Shown here: positions 25,770 through 33,871 of the stretch, piece by piece
How positions within the stretch are numbered: position 1 is the first letter of the stretch
Layout: the number at the start of each line of letters is the position of its first letter
NCBI RefSeq assembly: GCF_003990975.1
Contig: NZ_RZJR01000007.1
Coordinates: 125,079-189,078 of the forward strand
Source: Cohnella sp. AR92
GTDB taxonomy: Bacteria > Bacillota > Bacilli > Paenibacillales > Paenibacillaceae
Length of the DNA stretch: 64,000 nt
Direction: 5' to 3'
The notes under the pieces: generated by a model
What the model saw: only the letters and a program-made list of their open reading frames with translations
Databases searched by the model: none
Told to the model about the DNA's origin: nothing
Program-made: the position numbers and the translations under genes

Positions 25770-26198
25770 CTATCTCGCCTCGAACGTATCGTACGTCTCC
25801 GAGTCGGGATGAAGCTCCCGGACCTCGGCTTCTTCCCGCTCCCATGAGGACAGCTTCCCGTTCCCCGGCGTTTCCGCTTTAGGGACAGCCGTCAACTCCT
25901 CGTCGGCAAGATCCTCATTGACGAGGTGAGCCGGAATCGGGATGCAGTCCAGCCCGTAATCGATCGAAGCCATCGTCTCGACCTCGGCCGGTGCCTGGCC
26001 CTGTTCGACCAATTCCCCGCCATGGCTCTGAACGATCTCCAGCGCCGAGGTCAGGTCCTCCCGAATGACGTGGATATGCAGCCTTCCTCCTTCGTGCAGC
26101 TGGGGATCGTAACCGAGCTCCTCCAGCGTGTCATAGGCGATTCTCGCCGCCTGCTCCTGCGGAAATTGGAACAGAATCGATGTATAGCTCATGCGCAT
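25770..26198 (-). CDS. Hypothetical protein with an acidic C-terminal tail
   Basis: The 142-residue product begins MRMSYTSILFQFPQEQAARI, then has LEELGYDPQLHEGGRLHIHVIREDLTSALEIV split across a predicted alpha/beta small domain (about 15-65), followed by an acidic region with many Glu and Asp to the end. There is no signal peptide or membrane segment. I do not recognise a characterised family. GGGAG lies 4 nt before the ATG at 26198 and 10 nt before that at 26192, so either could be used. Xylose genes lie upstream, separated by a terminator. Confidence 0.65.
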   Translation of the reverse strand: MRMSYTSILFQFPQEQAARIAYDTLEELGYDPQLHEGGRLHIHVIREDLTSALEIVQSHGGELVEQGQAPAEVETMASIDYGLDCIPIPAHLVNEDLADEELTAVPKAETPGNGKLSSWEREEAEVRELHPDSETYDTFEAR

Positions 26199-26280
26199 CT
26201 CTCTCCCGTCATGCCATTTGCTGTCTATCGTTCCCAAGACGGCAGGGAGCCTATACGCCTTCCTTGAAGCGGTCCGGCGC

Positions 26281-26333
26281 AAAGCAAAGAGCCCCCTCCG
26301 GTTACCGGCCGGAACAACGGGGACTCTGCTTTA
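26281..26333 (-). terminator. Putative terminator downstream of xylB
   Basis: Imperfect stem AAAGCAAAGAGCCCC against GGGGACTCTGCTTT with an inner CCGG-rich hairpin. On the minus strand it lies 60 bp after the xylB stop. Confidence 0.55.
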
Positions 26334-26396
26334 AAGGGAGGCAACCCCGGACATTCGAACGCGCCGAGTTACCTGCTTATATTTTATCGGATATTG

Positions 26397-27893
26397 TTAG
26401 TTTCGGAAAGCGGATAACGCTTCGTTCAGCTCTTTTGTCTTCCCGTAAACTTGTTGATAAATTCGGAACAGCTTCTCGTATTCCGCCGCATGCTCCGGAT
26501 TCGGAAGGTAGGACTTCGAGCGCTTCACGAATACGTCCGCGCAAGCGTCCAAAGTCGGGAACCATCCGCAGCCTGCCGCCGCCAGCATGGCTGCGCCGAG
26601 TCCCGGACCTTGCTCGTTCTCGAGCGCGACGACTTCCGCTTGGAAGATATCGGCCTGCATCTGAAGCCAGACCGGATTCTTCGCTCCGCCGCCGATCGAC
26701 ACGATCGTATCCACCGTCTTGCCCGCTTGACGGAACAGGTCGACCGATTCGTTCAGAGAGAAGGTGATGCCCTCCATGACCGCGCGGGTGAAGTGGGCTC
26801 TCGTATGGGCTCCGTCCATGCCGATGAAGCTTCCGCGAATGACCGCGTCCGGATGAGGGGTTCTTTCCCCTACGACATAAGGGGTGAACAGCAAGCCGTT
26901 CGAGCCCGGCTTGATCTCCCCGATGCCGGAGGTCAGCGCTTCGAACGACTCTCCCTTCGCGAACGTGTTGCGGAACCAGCTCAGGCTGTACCCGGCCGCC
27001 AGGGTGACCCCCATCGCGTAGAACGAATTCTCCTTGCCGTGGTTGAAGAAGTGCACTTTGCCTTCGTAGTCGGCGGAAGCGTCGGGCTCGTACGTCAGGA
27101 CGACGCCCGAAGTACCGATGCTGCACAAGGTTAAGCCCGGCTTCAGGATGCCCGAGCCGATCGCTCCGCAAGCGTTGTCAGCTCCGCCCGCGAATACCTT
27201 CGTGGAGGCGCTCAGCCCGACGGAAGCGGCGATATCGGCAAGGAGCGTTCCGGTCTGCGCGCTTGCTTCCACGAGCGGAGGGCAGAAGTCCGAAGAGAGT
27301 CCGAAGGCGGACAGCACTTCAGGGCTCCATTCCTTGCCCGCGACATCGAGAAGAAGCGTTCCGGCCGCGTCGGAGAGATCCATATGAATGGCTCCGTCCA
27401 AGCGGTAACGGACGTAATCCTTCGGCAGGACGAACTTGTCCGCTCTCGCGAAGGTTTCCGGCTCATGCTCGCGTACCCATAGAATCTTCGGAAGGGTGAA
27501 CCCTTCCAGCGCGGGGTTTCGGGTTACGGAGAGCAGCTTCTCTCCGAGCGTGCTCTCGATCTGACGGCACTGCTCGGTCGTGCGCGTATCGTTCCACAGC
27601 ATCGCGCGGCGAACCGGCTTGTTGTCTTGATCCAGCAGAACAAGGCCGTGCATCTGACCGGAGAAGCTAAGCCCTTCGATGTCTTGCGCGGACACGCCGG
27701 AGCTTGCCACCAGCTCCTTCAGCGCGGCCAGAGTACCGGCGACCCAGTCCTCCGGCTCTTGCTCGCTCCAACCCGAATGCTCGTGATAGAGCGGATATTC
27801 CTTGGTCGCCTCGGCCTTAACCTCGCCGGATTGAGAGACAAGCAGCGTCTTGACCGCGCTCGTTCCCAGATCGACTCCAATGACGTACTTCAT
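26397..27893 (-). CDS. xylB: Xylulokinase
   Basis: XylB phosphorylates D-xylulose to xylulose 5-phosphate. The 498-residue FGGY kinase begins with the phosphate-binding VIGVDLGTSAVKTLLV, has SGQMHGLVLLD (sugar-binding MHG motif) near residue 80, the catalytic aspartate in GGADNACGAIGSGI, and the ATP-binding IVSIGGGAKNPVWLQMQADIF. GAGGAG lies 8 nt before the ATG. It follows xylA by 95 bp, with a GC-rich hairpin in between. XylR and xylO upstream of xylA should control both. Confidence 0.96.
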   Translation of the reverse strand: MKYVIGVDLGTSAVKTLLVSQSGEVKAEATKEYPLYHEHSGWSEQEPEDWVAGTLAALKELVASSGVSAQDIEGLSFSGQMHGLVLLDQDNKPVRRAMLWNDTRTTEQCRQIESTLGEKLLSVTRNPALEGFTLPKILWVREHEPETFARADKFVLPKDYVRYRLDGAIHMDLSDAAGTLLLDVAGKEWSPEVLSAFGLSSDFCPPLVEASAQTGTLLADIAASVGLSASTKVFAGGADNACGAIGSGILKPGLTLCSIGTSGVVLTYEPDASADYEGKVHFFNHGKENSFYAMGVTLAAGYSLSWFRNTFAKGESFEALTSGIGEIKPGSNGLLFTPYVVGERTPHPDAVIRGSFIGMDGAHTRAHFTRAVMEGITFSLNESVDLFRQAGKTVDTIVSIGGGAKNPVWLQMQADIFQAEVVALENEQGPGLGAAMLAAAGCGWFPTLDACADVFVKRSKSYLPNPEHAAEYEKLFRIYQQVYGKTKELNEALSAFRN

Positions 27894-27918
27894 TCTTCTG
27901 GCTCCTCTCTCGCGAAAG

Positions 27919-27945
27919 CCGCCCCTCGGACATGCCGGGGGGCGG
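27919..27945 (-). promoter_or_regulatory. GC-rich hairpin in the xylA-xylB spacer
   Basis: CCGCCCC (27919-27925) can pair with GGGGCGG (27939-27945). With no T-run it is not a normal terminator; it may protect xylA mRNA or reduce read-through into xylB. Confidence 0.5.
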
Positions 27946-27988
27946 ACTTATTGGATGATGCTTCGCTTTGATGCGATTACCGGTTGTC

Positions 27989-29308
27989 TTAAACGCTGAA
28001 GATGACTTCGTTCAGCGCCGCGCGGATTTGCTCCAGACGGCCGGATTGGTTCTTGATCGGTTGTTGCTGCGTCAGCACGTATTGCTCAAGCGACTTCAGG
28101 CTTGCCTTGCCGGCGACGATCTCGGCGCCGATGCCTTCGCGGAAGCTGCCGTAGCGGGAGTCGATGACGTTGTCCAGAACGCGTTCTTCGATCAGCTTAG
28201 CTGCAGCCTTCAGGCCGTGAGCGTAAGCGTCGATGCCCGCGATGTGGGCGAAGAACAGATCCTCGTCCTCGAAGGAAGTACGGCGAACCTTCGCGTCGAA
28301 GTTGACGCCGCCCTTGCCGATGCCTCCTTCGTTCTTGAGGATCTCGAACATGGCGAGCGTCGTGCTGTACAGGTCGAACGGGAACTCGTCGGTATCCCAG
28401 CCGAGCAGGTAGTCGCCTTGGTTCGCGTCGATGGAACCCAGAGCGTTGTTCAGGCGGGCTACGCGGAGCTCATGCTCGAACGTGTGGCCGGCAAGCGTCG
28501 CATGGTTCGCTTCGATGTTCATCTTGAAGTAATCCTTCAGGCCGTACTTCTGCAGGAATTGCAGAGCCGTAGCCGTGTCGAAGTCGTATTGGTGCTTCGT
28601 CGGCTCTTTCGGCTTAGGCTCGATGAGGAATTGAGCGTTGAAGCCGATCTCCTTGGCATAATCGACAGCCATGTGAAGCATGCGTGCCAGGTTGTCGAGC
28701 TCGAGGCCCATGTCCGTGTTCAGCAGGCTTTCGTAGCCTTCGCGGCCGCCCCAGAAGACATAGTTCTCGGCGCCGAGTTCCTTGCCGACTTCCAGCATCT
28801 TCTTGATCGTCGCAGCGGAGTAAGCGAATACTTCCGCGTTGTTGGAAGTGCTGGCGCCGAATACGTAGCGAGGATTCGTGAACAGGTTAGCCGTGTTCCA
28901 GAGCAGCTTCTTGCCGGTCGCTTGCTGGAATTCCTTCAGCTTCGCGACGATGACGTCGATGTTCTTGTTCGTCTCCGCCAGGGTTGCGCCTTCCGGAGCG
29001 ATGTCGGCGTCATGGAACGCATAGTAAGGAACGTTCAACTTCGTGAGAAGCTCGAAGTTCGCTTCTACGCGAGCCTTGGAACGGTCAAGCGGGGACAGGG
29101 AGTCCCAGCTGCGAACGGCGGTGCCGGCGCCGAACGGGTCGGTGCCGTTCGCATTGAATGTATGCCAATACGCTACAGAGATTCGAAGATGCTCTTCCAT
29201 CGTTTTGCCGAGGATGACTTCCTTCGGGTTGTAGTGCTTGTAAGCGAACGGATTCTTGGAGCTGCGGCCTTCATACTTGATTTCAGGGACATTCGGGAAA
29301 AAGCTCAT
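27989..29308 (-). CDS. xylA: Xylose isomerase
   Basis: XylA interconverts D-xylose and D-xylulose. The 439-residue length is that of class II enzymes. The catalytic histidine is in YYAFHDADI (about residue 100), and metal ligands lie in [34 protein letters not shown] and [13 protein letters not shown] at 29308 is chosen over 29350 because TAGGAGG lies 10 nt upstream and the product then begins [10 protein letters not shown], typical of the family. It is first in the xylA-xylB operon and divergent from xylR. Codon use suggests strong expression. Confidence 0.97.
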   Translation of the reverse strand: MSFFPNVPEIKYEGRSSKNPFAYKHYNPKEVILGKTMEEHLRISVAYWHTFNANGTDPFGAGTAVRSWDSLSPLDRSKARVEANFELLTKLNVPYYAFHDADIAPEGATLAETNKNIDVIVAKLKEFQQATGKKLLWNTANLFTNPRYVFGASTSNNAEVFAYSAATIKKMLEVGKELGAENYVFWGGREGYESLLNTDMGLELDNLARMLHMAVDYAKEIGFNAQFLIEPKPKEPTKHQYDFDTATALQFLQKYGLKDYFKMNIEANHATLAGHTFEHELRVARLNNALGSIDANQGDYLLGWDTDEFPFDLYSTTLAMFEILKNEGGIGKGGVNFDAKVRRTSFEDEDLFFAHIAGIDAYAHGLKAAAKLIEERVLDNVIDSRYGSFREGIGAEIVAGKASLKSLEQYVLTQQQPIKNQSGRLEQIRAALNEVIFSV

Positions 29309-29352
29309 GAATGGATGGCCTCCTAAAAGGGATTGTTGAATGTTGATCAAAC

Positions 29353-29366
29353 TGTAAGCGCGTGCA
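29353..29366. promoter_or_regulatory. cre-like CcpA site in the xylA leader
   Basis: TGTAAGCGCGTGCA matches the cre consensus TGWAANCGNTNNCA at all fixed positions but one. It lies 45 bp upstream of the xylA start, a suitable position for glucose repression. Confidence 0.5.
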
Positions 29367-29437
29367 CACTCCGACGAAACATAGTTCTTATCATTTCACC
29401 CGAGTGCCACTTGCCATGCATTAAGAATAACACTCAA

Positions 29438-29469
29438 AAGTTTGTTTGTCTATCCAATAAACAAAGTTG
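29438..29469. promoter_or_regulatory. xyl operator (XylR binding site)
   Basis: The near-palindrome has arms AAGTTTGTTTGTC and AATAAACAAAGTTG around TATCC. Its reverse complement contains TTTATTGGATA flanked by AAAC-rich arms, matching the well-known Bacillus xylO. It overlaps the -35 regions facing both xylA and xylR. Confidence 0.8.
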
Positions 29470-29494
29470 TCAACAAAATTTATTGTGGTATGAT
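29467..29494 (+). promoter_or_regulatory. Predicted xylR promoter
   Basis: TTGTCA (29467-29472), a 16-nt spacer and TATGAT (29489-29494) form a good sigma-A promoter whose -35 element touches xylO, suggesting autoregulation. A TTGACA on the opposite strand (29469-29474) could serve xylA. Confidence 0.6.
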
Positions 29495-29569
29495 GGGAGG
29501 AAGATTATCCTTAATAGGATCGGACGGCAATCTGTCCCCATTCTGCTACGACAAGGAGCCATGCCAGGC

Positions 29570-30736
29570 ATGACGAGAACAACGACGGGAGATCAGGCCC
29601 TGATCAAACGCATCAATACAGCCATCGTTCTGGAGGCTATTCTCCATGGGGAGCCCCTGTCCAGAGCCAAGATCTCGGAGCTTACCGGCTTGAATAAGGC
29701 CACCGTCTCTTCCCTTGTACAGGACCTGATCGATAACCGGTTGGTACGGGAGATAGGAACGGGCGTCTCCAGCGGGGGACGCAAGCCCGTGCTTCTGGAG
29801 TTCATCGCCACGGCCGGCTACGCGGTCGGCATCGATCTTGGCGTCAACTACTTGCACGGGGTTCTCACGGATCTGCGCGGAGCGATTATCGCCGAACGGA
29901 CGGCTCCGCTTGTCGACTCTGATCCGGATGACGTATTCAACGTACTGCGCCCTTTCATTCAGAACTTGATATCGGAAGCGCCCTCCAGCCCCTTCGGAGT
30001 CGTCGGCATCGGCGTCGGCGTCCCGGGACTGGTCGACTCCTCCGGATCGGTGCTGTACGCTCCGAACATGAACTGGAGAGAGGTTCCGCTCAAAGATGCG
30101 CTCAGCCGGGCATTCGGCATTCCCGTGCTAATCGATAATGAAGCCAATGTAGGCGCGCTCGGGGAGATGATGCACGGCAGCGGACGCGGCATCTCCAATA
30201 TGGTTTACGTCAGCGTCGGGATCGGCATCGGCACCGGCCTCATTCTTCAGCGAACGCTGTACAAGGGAGCTTCCGGGTTCTCGGGAGAGCTCGGCCATCT
30301 CTCGGTGGAAGCCCACGGCAAGCCCTGCCGCTGCGGCAATCGCGGCTGCTGGGAGCTGTACGCGTCCGAGCAGGCGCTGCTGGAGCAAGCAAGCGCGCTC
30401 GGTCGCGACGCGAACCTGGACGCTCTGCTCGCCGCGGCCGAGAGCGGGGACGAGACCGTTCGCCAGCTGCTCGCCGGCATCGGCGATTATCTGGGCGTAG
30501 GCATCGCCAATATCGTCAACATTTTCAATCCGGATGCCGTCATTATCGGCAATCGGATGAGCCGAGCGCAGCCTTGGATCGAGGAGACGGTCAGGCGAAC
30601 GCTGGAGGAACGGGCGCTAGGCTTCCACCTTCGCGGGGTCCAGCTGCTCTTCGCCGAGCTTGGCGGCCGTTCCGCCGTCATGGGAGCCGCCGAGCTGGCC
30701 ATCGCCGCTTTCTTCGATCGGCTGAAAGCGGGATGA
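29570..30736 (+). CDS. xylR: Xylose repressor, ROK family
   Basis: XylR represses xyl genes and releases DNA on binding xylose. The 388-residue protein has an N-terminal winged helix (LSRAKISELTGLNKATVSSLVQDLI) and a ROK sugar-binding domain with YAVGIDLGVNYLHGVL, DNEANVGALGE and the zinc motif CRCGNRGCWE. ATG at 29570 is preferred to 29561, since AAGGAG at 29553-29558 is too close to the latter. It diverges from xylAB across xylO. A hairpin with a T-run follows at 30751-30780. Confidence 0.95.
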   Translation: MTRTTTGDQALIKRINTAIVLEAILHGEPLSRAKISELTGLNKATVSSLVQDLIDNRLVREIGTGVSSGGRKPVLLEFIATAGYAVGIDLGVNYLHGVLTDLRGAIIAERTAPLVDSDPDDVFNVLRPFIQNLISEAPSSPFGVVGIGVGVPGLVDSSGSVLYAPNMNWREVPLKDALSRAFGIPVLIDNEANVGALGEMMHGSGRGISNMVYVSVGIGIGTGLILQRTLYKGASGFSGELGHLSVEAHGKPCRCGNRGCWELYASEQALLEQASALGRDANLDALLAAAESGDETVRQLLAGIGDYLGVGIANIVNIFNPDAVIIGNRMSRAQPWIEETVRRTLEERALGFHLRGVQLLFAELGGRSAVMGAAELAIAAFFDRLKAG

Positions 30737-30750
30737 ATAGGCTTATGGGA

Positions 30751-30780
30751 ACAGTCGCCTTTATCGGGCGGCTGTTTTTT
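30751..30780 (+). terminator. Terminator of xylR
   Basis: Stem ACAGTCGCC with GGCGGCTGT (one mismatch), followed by six T. Confidence 0.8.
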
Positions 30781-30837
30781 CTATGTCTCCGCTGCAATGG
30801 CAAGCCAATATGCCAGACAGGGCATCCAGTCCGTAAA

Positions 30838-30881
30838 AAAGCTGCCCCGGAGGTCGCGAAGACCTTGCCCGAGGCAGCTTT
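30838..30881 (-). terminator. Terminator of azoR
   Basis: Minus-strand stem AAAGCTGCC/GGCAGCTTT with inner AGGTC/GACCT, ending in six T. Confidence 0.85.
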
Positions 30882-30899
30882 CCATTTTGCTGTATTCGA

Positions 30900-31526
30900 T
30901 TAGAAGCCGGCTGCAACCTTAGCTGCTTGAGCGACTCCGTCCGCGATGATCTGTTGCGCGCGGTCCGGGAATTGGTTGTGGCCTTCGACGATAACCGTCT
31001 CGATGTCCTTGATGCCCCAGAAGCCGAGCGTGTTCTTCACGTAGTTAACCGACATCTCGAGGCCGGCCATCGGTCCTTCGGAGTAAACGCCGCCGCGCGC
31101 GTTCAGGATGACGACCTTCTTGTCGCCGGCCAGGCCGACTGGGCCCTCTGCCGTGTACTTGAAAGTCTTGCCCGCTTGGTTCAGGTAGAACAGGTAAGTC
31201 AGGAGCTGAGCCGGAATCGTGAAGTTCCAGAGCGGGAAGGCGAAGACAACCTTGTCCGCTGCCAGGAATTGTTCCAGGTATCCGTTAGCGATGTCGGCAA
31301 CCTTCTTCTCTTCGGCCGTAGGCTCGATTCCCTTGGACAGCTTGAAGAGGCCGGTCATCATATCGTTATCGTAGTAAGGAAGCTCCTTCTCGAACAGATC
31401 CAGTTCCGTGATCGTGTCGTTCGGGTTCTTCTCCTTGTAAGTGTTGACGAAAGATTCGTACAGCTTCACGCTGACCGCTTGGTCGGAAGGGCGGTTGTTT
31501 GCCTTGACGAACAATACATTAGCCAT
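30900..31526 (-). CDS. azoR: FMN-dependent NADH:quinone oxidoreductase / azoreductase
   Basis: AzoR-type flavoenzymes reduce quinones and azo compounds with NADH. The 208-residue flavodoxin-like protein starts MANVLFVKANNRPSDQAVS and has FAFPLWNFTIPAQLLTYL and ILNARGGVYSEGP, the FMN and dimer-interface motifs of the family. AGGAGG precedes the ATG. A strong promoter and two operator-like sites lie upstream, and an Rrf2 regulator gene lies upstream on the same strand. This suggests induction by electrophiles or redox stress. Confidence 0.94.
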   Translation of the reverse strand: MANVLFVKANNRPSDQAVSVKLYESFVNTYKEKNPNDTITELDLFEKELPYYDNDMMTGLFKLSKGIEPTAEEKKVADIANGYLEQFLAADKVVFAFPLWNFTIPAQLLTYLFYLNQAGKTFKYTAEGPVGLAGDKKVVILNARGGVYSEGPMAGLEMSVNYVKNTLGFWGIKDIETVIVEGHNQFPDRAQQIIADGVAQAAKVAAGF

Positions 31527-31553
31527 TATGCAATTCCTCCTAGGATGTAAAAA

Positions 31554-31576
31554 GTGTAAAAAATTTGCACAGTTAA
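31554..31576 (-). promoter_or_regulatory. Second operator-like site in the azoR leader
   Basis: On the minus strand ACTGTGCA-N7-TACACTTT repeats the arrangement of the perfect site at 31621-31643, with the same 7-nt gap and a partly diverged right arm. Confidence 0.5.
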
Positions 31577-31620
31577 ATCGATACGGAAAAGCTCATTGAA
31601 ACCAATACGATTTCCCACGA

Positions 31621-31643
31621 ACTGTGTAACGACTGTACACAGT
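31621..31643 (-). promoter_or_regulatory. Perfect operator-like inverted repeat at the azoR promoter
   Basis: ACTGTGTA (31621-31628) and TACACAGT (31636-31643) are exact reverse complements separated by 7 nt. The repeat overlaps the -10 element of the azoR promoter, so binding there would block transcription. Confidence 0.7.
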
Positions 31644-31670
31644 ATAAAATAGACTTAGAAACTTTGTCAA
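31641..31670 (-). promoter_or_regulatory. azoR promoter
   Basis: On the minus strand TTGACA (31665-31670), an 18-nt spacer and TATACT (31641-31646). The -35 is a perfect consensus. Confidence 0.7.
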
Positions 31671-31748
31671 TAACAGTTACTTACTTTTCGCCGCTTGTAC
31701 ACTTTTCCGGCAACCCAGCACAAAGCCGATTAAAAAGAAGGGAGTCCC

Positions 31749-32234
31749 TCAGGACTCGGCGACAATAGCCTTCCCGCAGTCGGCATACACCTTCTGCACC
31801 AGATCGGCGATCGTCTTCTTCTCCAGGAACTCCATCAGCAATTCTTCGGTATCCCTCATGATTCCGCTAAAGGCATCTTTGATATCCGTACCGATGATGC
31901 CGTTTCCACTTGCTGTTTCCATTAGGCCCGTGCAGAGAGGTTCCGACATCTCCAACGCCCGGTAAACCTCGGCAAGCGTGATCGAATCCGGCGATTTGCG
32001 CAAGTAATAGCCGCCGTCACGGCCTTCCCTTGCTTCCACGATGTTCGCTTTAGCCAGTCTGGCCAGAATTCGACGCATAAGCGTCGCTTCCGTGCTTACC
32101 TTCAGAGCGATCTCGCCGCTCGGACAACGAACGTCGTTCTCGACGTGATGAGCCAGATAGACAAGCGACTGCAAAGCATATCCGAACCATCGAGGCGTCG
32201 CGATCGTCGCCGCCGCGCATTTATCATTCCTCAT
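31749..32234 (-). CDS. Rrf2 family transcriptional regulator
   Basis: The 161-residue product has the N-terminal Rrf2 winged helix: WFGYALQSLVYLAHH, then PSGEIALKVSTEATLMRRILARLAKANIVEAREGRDGGYYLRKSPDSITLAEVYRAL in successive blocks. Cysteines occur at positions 6, 33 and about 92, but the three-cysteine cluster spacing of NsrR/IscR is not seen, so a non-cluster sensor is possible. ATG at 32234 is used because GGAGG lies 8 nt upstream. It lies 222 bp upstream of azoR on the same strand and may control it. Confidence 0.88.
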   Translation of the reverse strand: MRNDKCAAATIATPRWFGYALQSLVYLAHHVENDVRCPSGEIALKVSTEATLMRRILARLAKANIVEAREGRDGGYYLRKSPDSITLAEVYRALEMSEPLCTGLMETASGNGIIGTDIKDAFSGIMRDTEELLMEFLEKKTIADLVQKVYADCGKAIVAES

Positions 32235-32307
32235 CGAAGCGTCCTCCATTCCAGGATGTTTACGTTCGCAGCACTGCGTTATTCTCATCATTATAGCTCA
32301 TTGCGAC

Positions 32308-32322
32308 GGAATATCCTATTCC
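32308..32322. promoter_or_regulatory. Inverted repeat upstream of the Rrf2 gene
   Basis: GGAATA-TCC-TATTCC, arms perfect, 74 bp upstream of the Rrf2 start. It is a candidate autoregulatory operator. Confidence 0.4.
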
Positions 32323-32410
32323 AAAATCTATGGAAAAGAGCCCGAACAACTCCCCAAATAGCACGCAAGACTCTATAGCTGATTCCGATTGATTTGTACA
32401 TAATTTCCAA

Positions 32411-32436
32411 AAAAGATAGCCTGCGGGGGCTATCTT
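32411..32436 (-). terminator. Terminator of the MFS exporter gene
   Basis: Minus-strand stem AAGATAGCC/GGCTATCTT followed by a run of T (plus-strand A-run at 32409-32414). Confidence 0.85.
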
Positions 32437-32462
32437 AGGGCCGATCTAGGCATTCAAATCCG

Positions 32463-33686
32463 TTAAGCCGTCTTTTTCCTGTCCGAAGGAAGCAGCAGCG
32501 CCAGAAGGCCGATGAAGGGGAGAAAAGCGATGTTCTGCATCACGTTCGTCATCCCGAAGATATCCGCGGCTTTGCCCAGAACGACGGCGCCGATCGCCCC
32601 CATCCCGAACGCCAGCCCGGTCGTCAGGCCGGAGGCCAGCCCTACCTTGCTCGGCATCAGATGCTGGGCGTAGACGACCGCGACGGAGAAACCCGACAGA
32701 AGAATAAAGCCGAGCACCGCAATATCCAGATAAGACCAAGCAAGCGGCAGATACGGAAGCGAGAGGGAGAACGGGATGGCTCCGGCGATGGAGAGCACGA
32801 TCATTTTCTTCAGGCCGATCTTATCCGCGAACACTCCTCCGAAGTAGGTTCCGAGCACCCCGGTGATCAGGAAGATGAATACAGGCACCTGCGCCTCGCT
32901 CTTCGACAGCCCGTAATGGTCGATCATAAAGAACTGGTAGTAGTTGCTGATGCCCGTGTGATACCAAGAGCGTCCGAAGACGATAAAGACGAGCAGCCCC
33001 ATCGCCCATGCGACTTGCTTGCCGCTCAGGCTCATCGAAGAGACGACGGCCTTCTTCGCCGCCTTGGACTTGCCCTTCTCCCCAAGCTGCCTGCGATACC
33101 ACGGCAAGATAAAATATAGCATGGCCGCGATGGCCGCCGCAGCGAACAAGCATCCCCACAGGGCTCCGATCTGGCCTAGGGGAACGAAGATGGCGAGCGC
33201 CATCAGAGGGGCCAGGGAGCTTCCCGCATTGCCTCCCACCTGGTAAACCGATTGGGCGAAGCCTCGGCGATTGCCCGCTGCCAGATAGACCACCCTCGAA
33301 CCCTCCGGATGGAAAATCGCCGAGCCGAAGCCGATGAACATCGCCGCGACGAGCACGAACCAGAAGGACGGAGCGAACGCGATTCCGACCATGCCGAGGA
33401 AACTCAAGGTCATGCCGACGGTCATCAGGTAAGGCTTGGAGCTGCGGTCCGTGAAGGAGCCGACGACCGGCTGCAGCACCGAGGACGTCATGTTCAAGAC
33501 GAACGTAATCCAGCCGACCTGCACGTAGCTGAGATGGAGGGATTCCTCCAGCACGGTGTACAGGGCGGGTACGACCGCTTGCATGGAGTCGTTCATCATA
33601 TGGGAGAAGCTGATGGCGAGAAGAACGGGCATCACGGTAAGAGTGGCTGCCGTGGCCGCGTTTCTGCCTTCGGTGGTCGTTGACAT
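32463..33686 (-). CDS. MFS exporter, fosmidomycin-resistance (Fsr) type
   Basis: The 407-residue protein is a twelve-helix major facilitator. ISFSHMMNDSMQAVVPALYTVL near the N terminus, FIGFGSAIFHPEGSRVVYLAAG and the following FAQSVYQVGGNAGSSLAPL are the distinguishing motifs of the Fsr branch, which exports fosmidomycin in Escherichia coli. GGAGG lies upstream of the ATG. It is monocistronic, with a terminator at 32411-32436, and divergent from the YhdH-like gene. The natural substrate is unknown; drug efflux is only one possibility. Confidence 0.88.
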   Translation of the reverse strand: MSTTTEGRNAATAATLTVMPVLLAISFSHMMNDSMQAVVPALYTVLEESLHLSYVQVGWITFVLNMTSSVLQPVVGSFTDRSSKPYLMTVGMTLSFLGMVGIAFAPSFWFVLVAAMFIGFGSAIFHPEGSRVVYLAAGNRRGFAQSVYQVGGNAGSSLAPLMALAIFVPLGQIGALWGCLFAAAAIAAMLYFILPWYRRQLGEKGKSKAAKKAVVSSMSLSGKQVAWAMGLLVFIVFGRSWYHTGISNYYQFFMIDHYGLSKSEAQVPVFIFLITGVLGTYFGGVFADKIGLKKMIVLSIAGAIPFSLSLPYLPLAWSYLDIAVLGFILLSGFSVAVVYAQHLMPSKVGLASGLTTGLAFGMGAIGAVVLGKAADIFGMTNVMQNIAFLPFIGLLALLLPSDRKKTA

Positions 33687-33871
33687 CGTGGGTTAGCCTC
33701 CGATTGCACAGGCGCGCGAAGCGTCGTTTGTCAGTATCGCTAAGTTTAGAAGCGGTCTTCTTATTCGTCAACAGTCATTTTGTAAAATAGTTCGGATCGG
33801 CCAACCTTGGAAAAACGAGCATACGAGAGTATGATGAGGTGGACAAAGTTCAGGCAAAGGAGGGATCGACT

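Noticed and set aside
27968-29326. A 452-codon plus-strand open frame opposite xylA
   Set aside because: Antisense shadow of a fully intact xylA.
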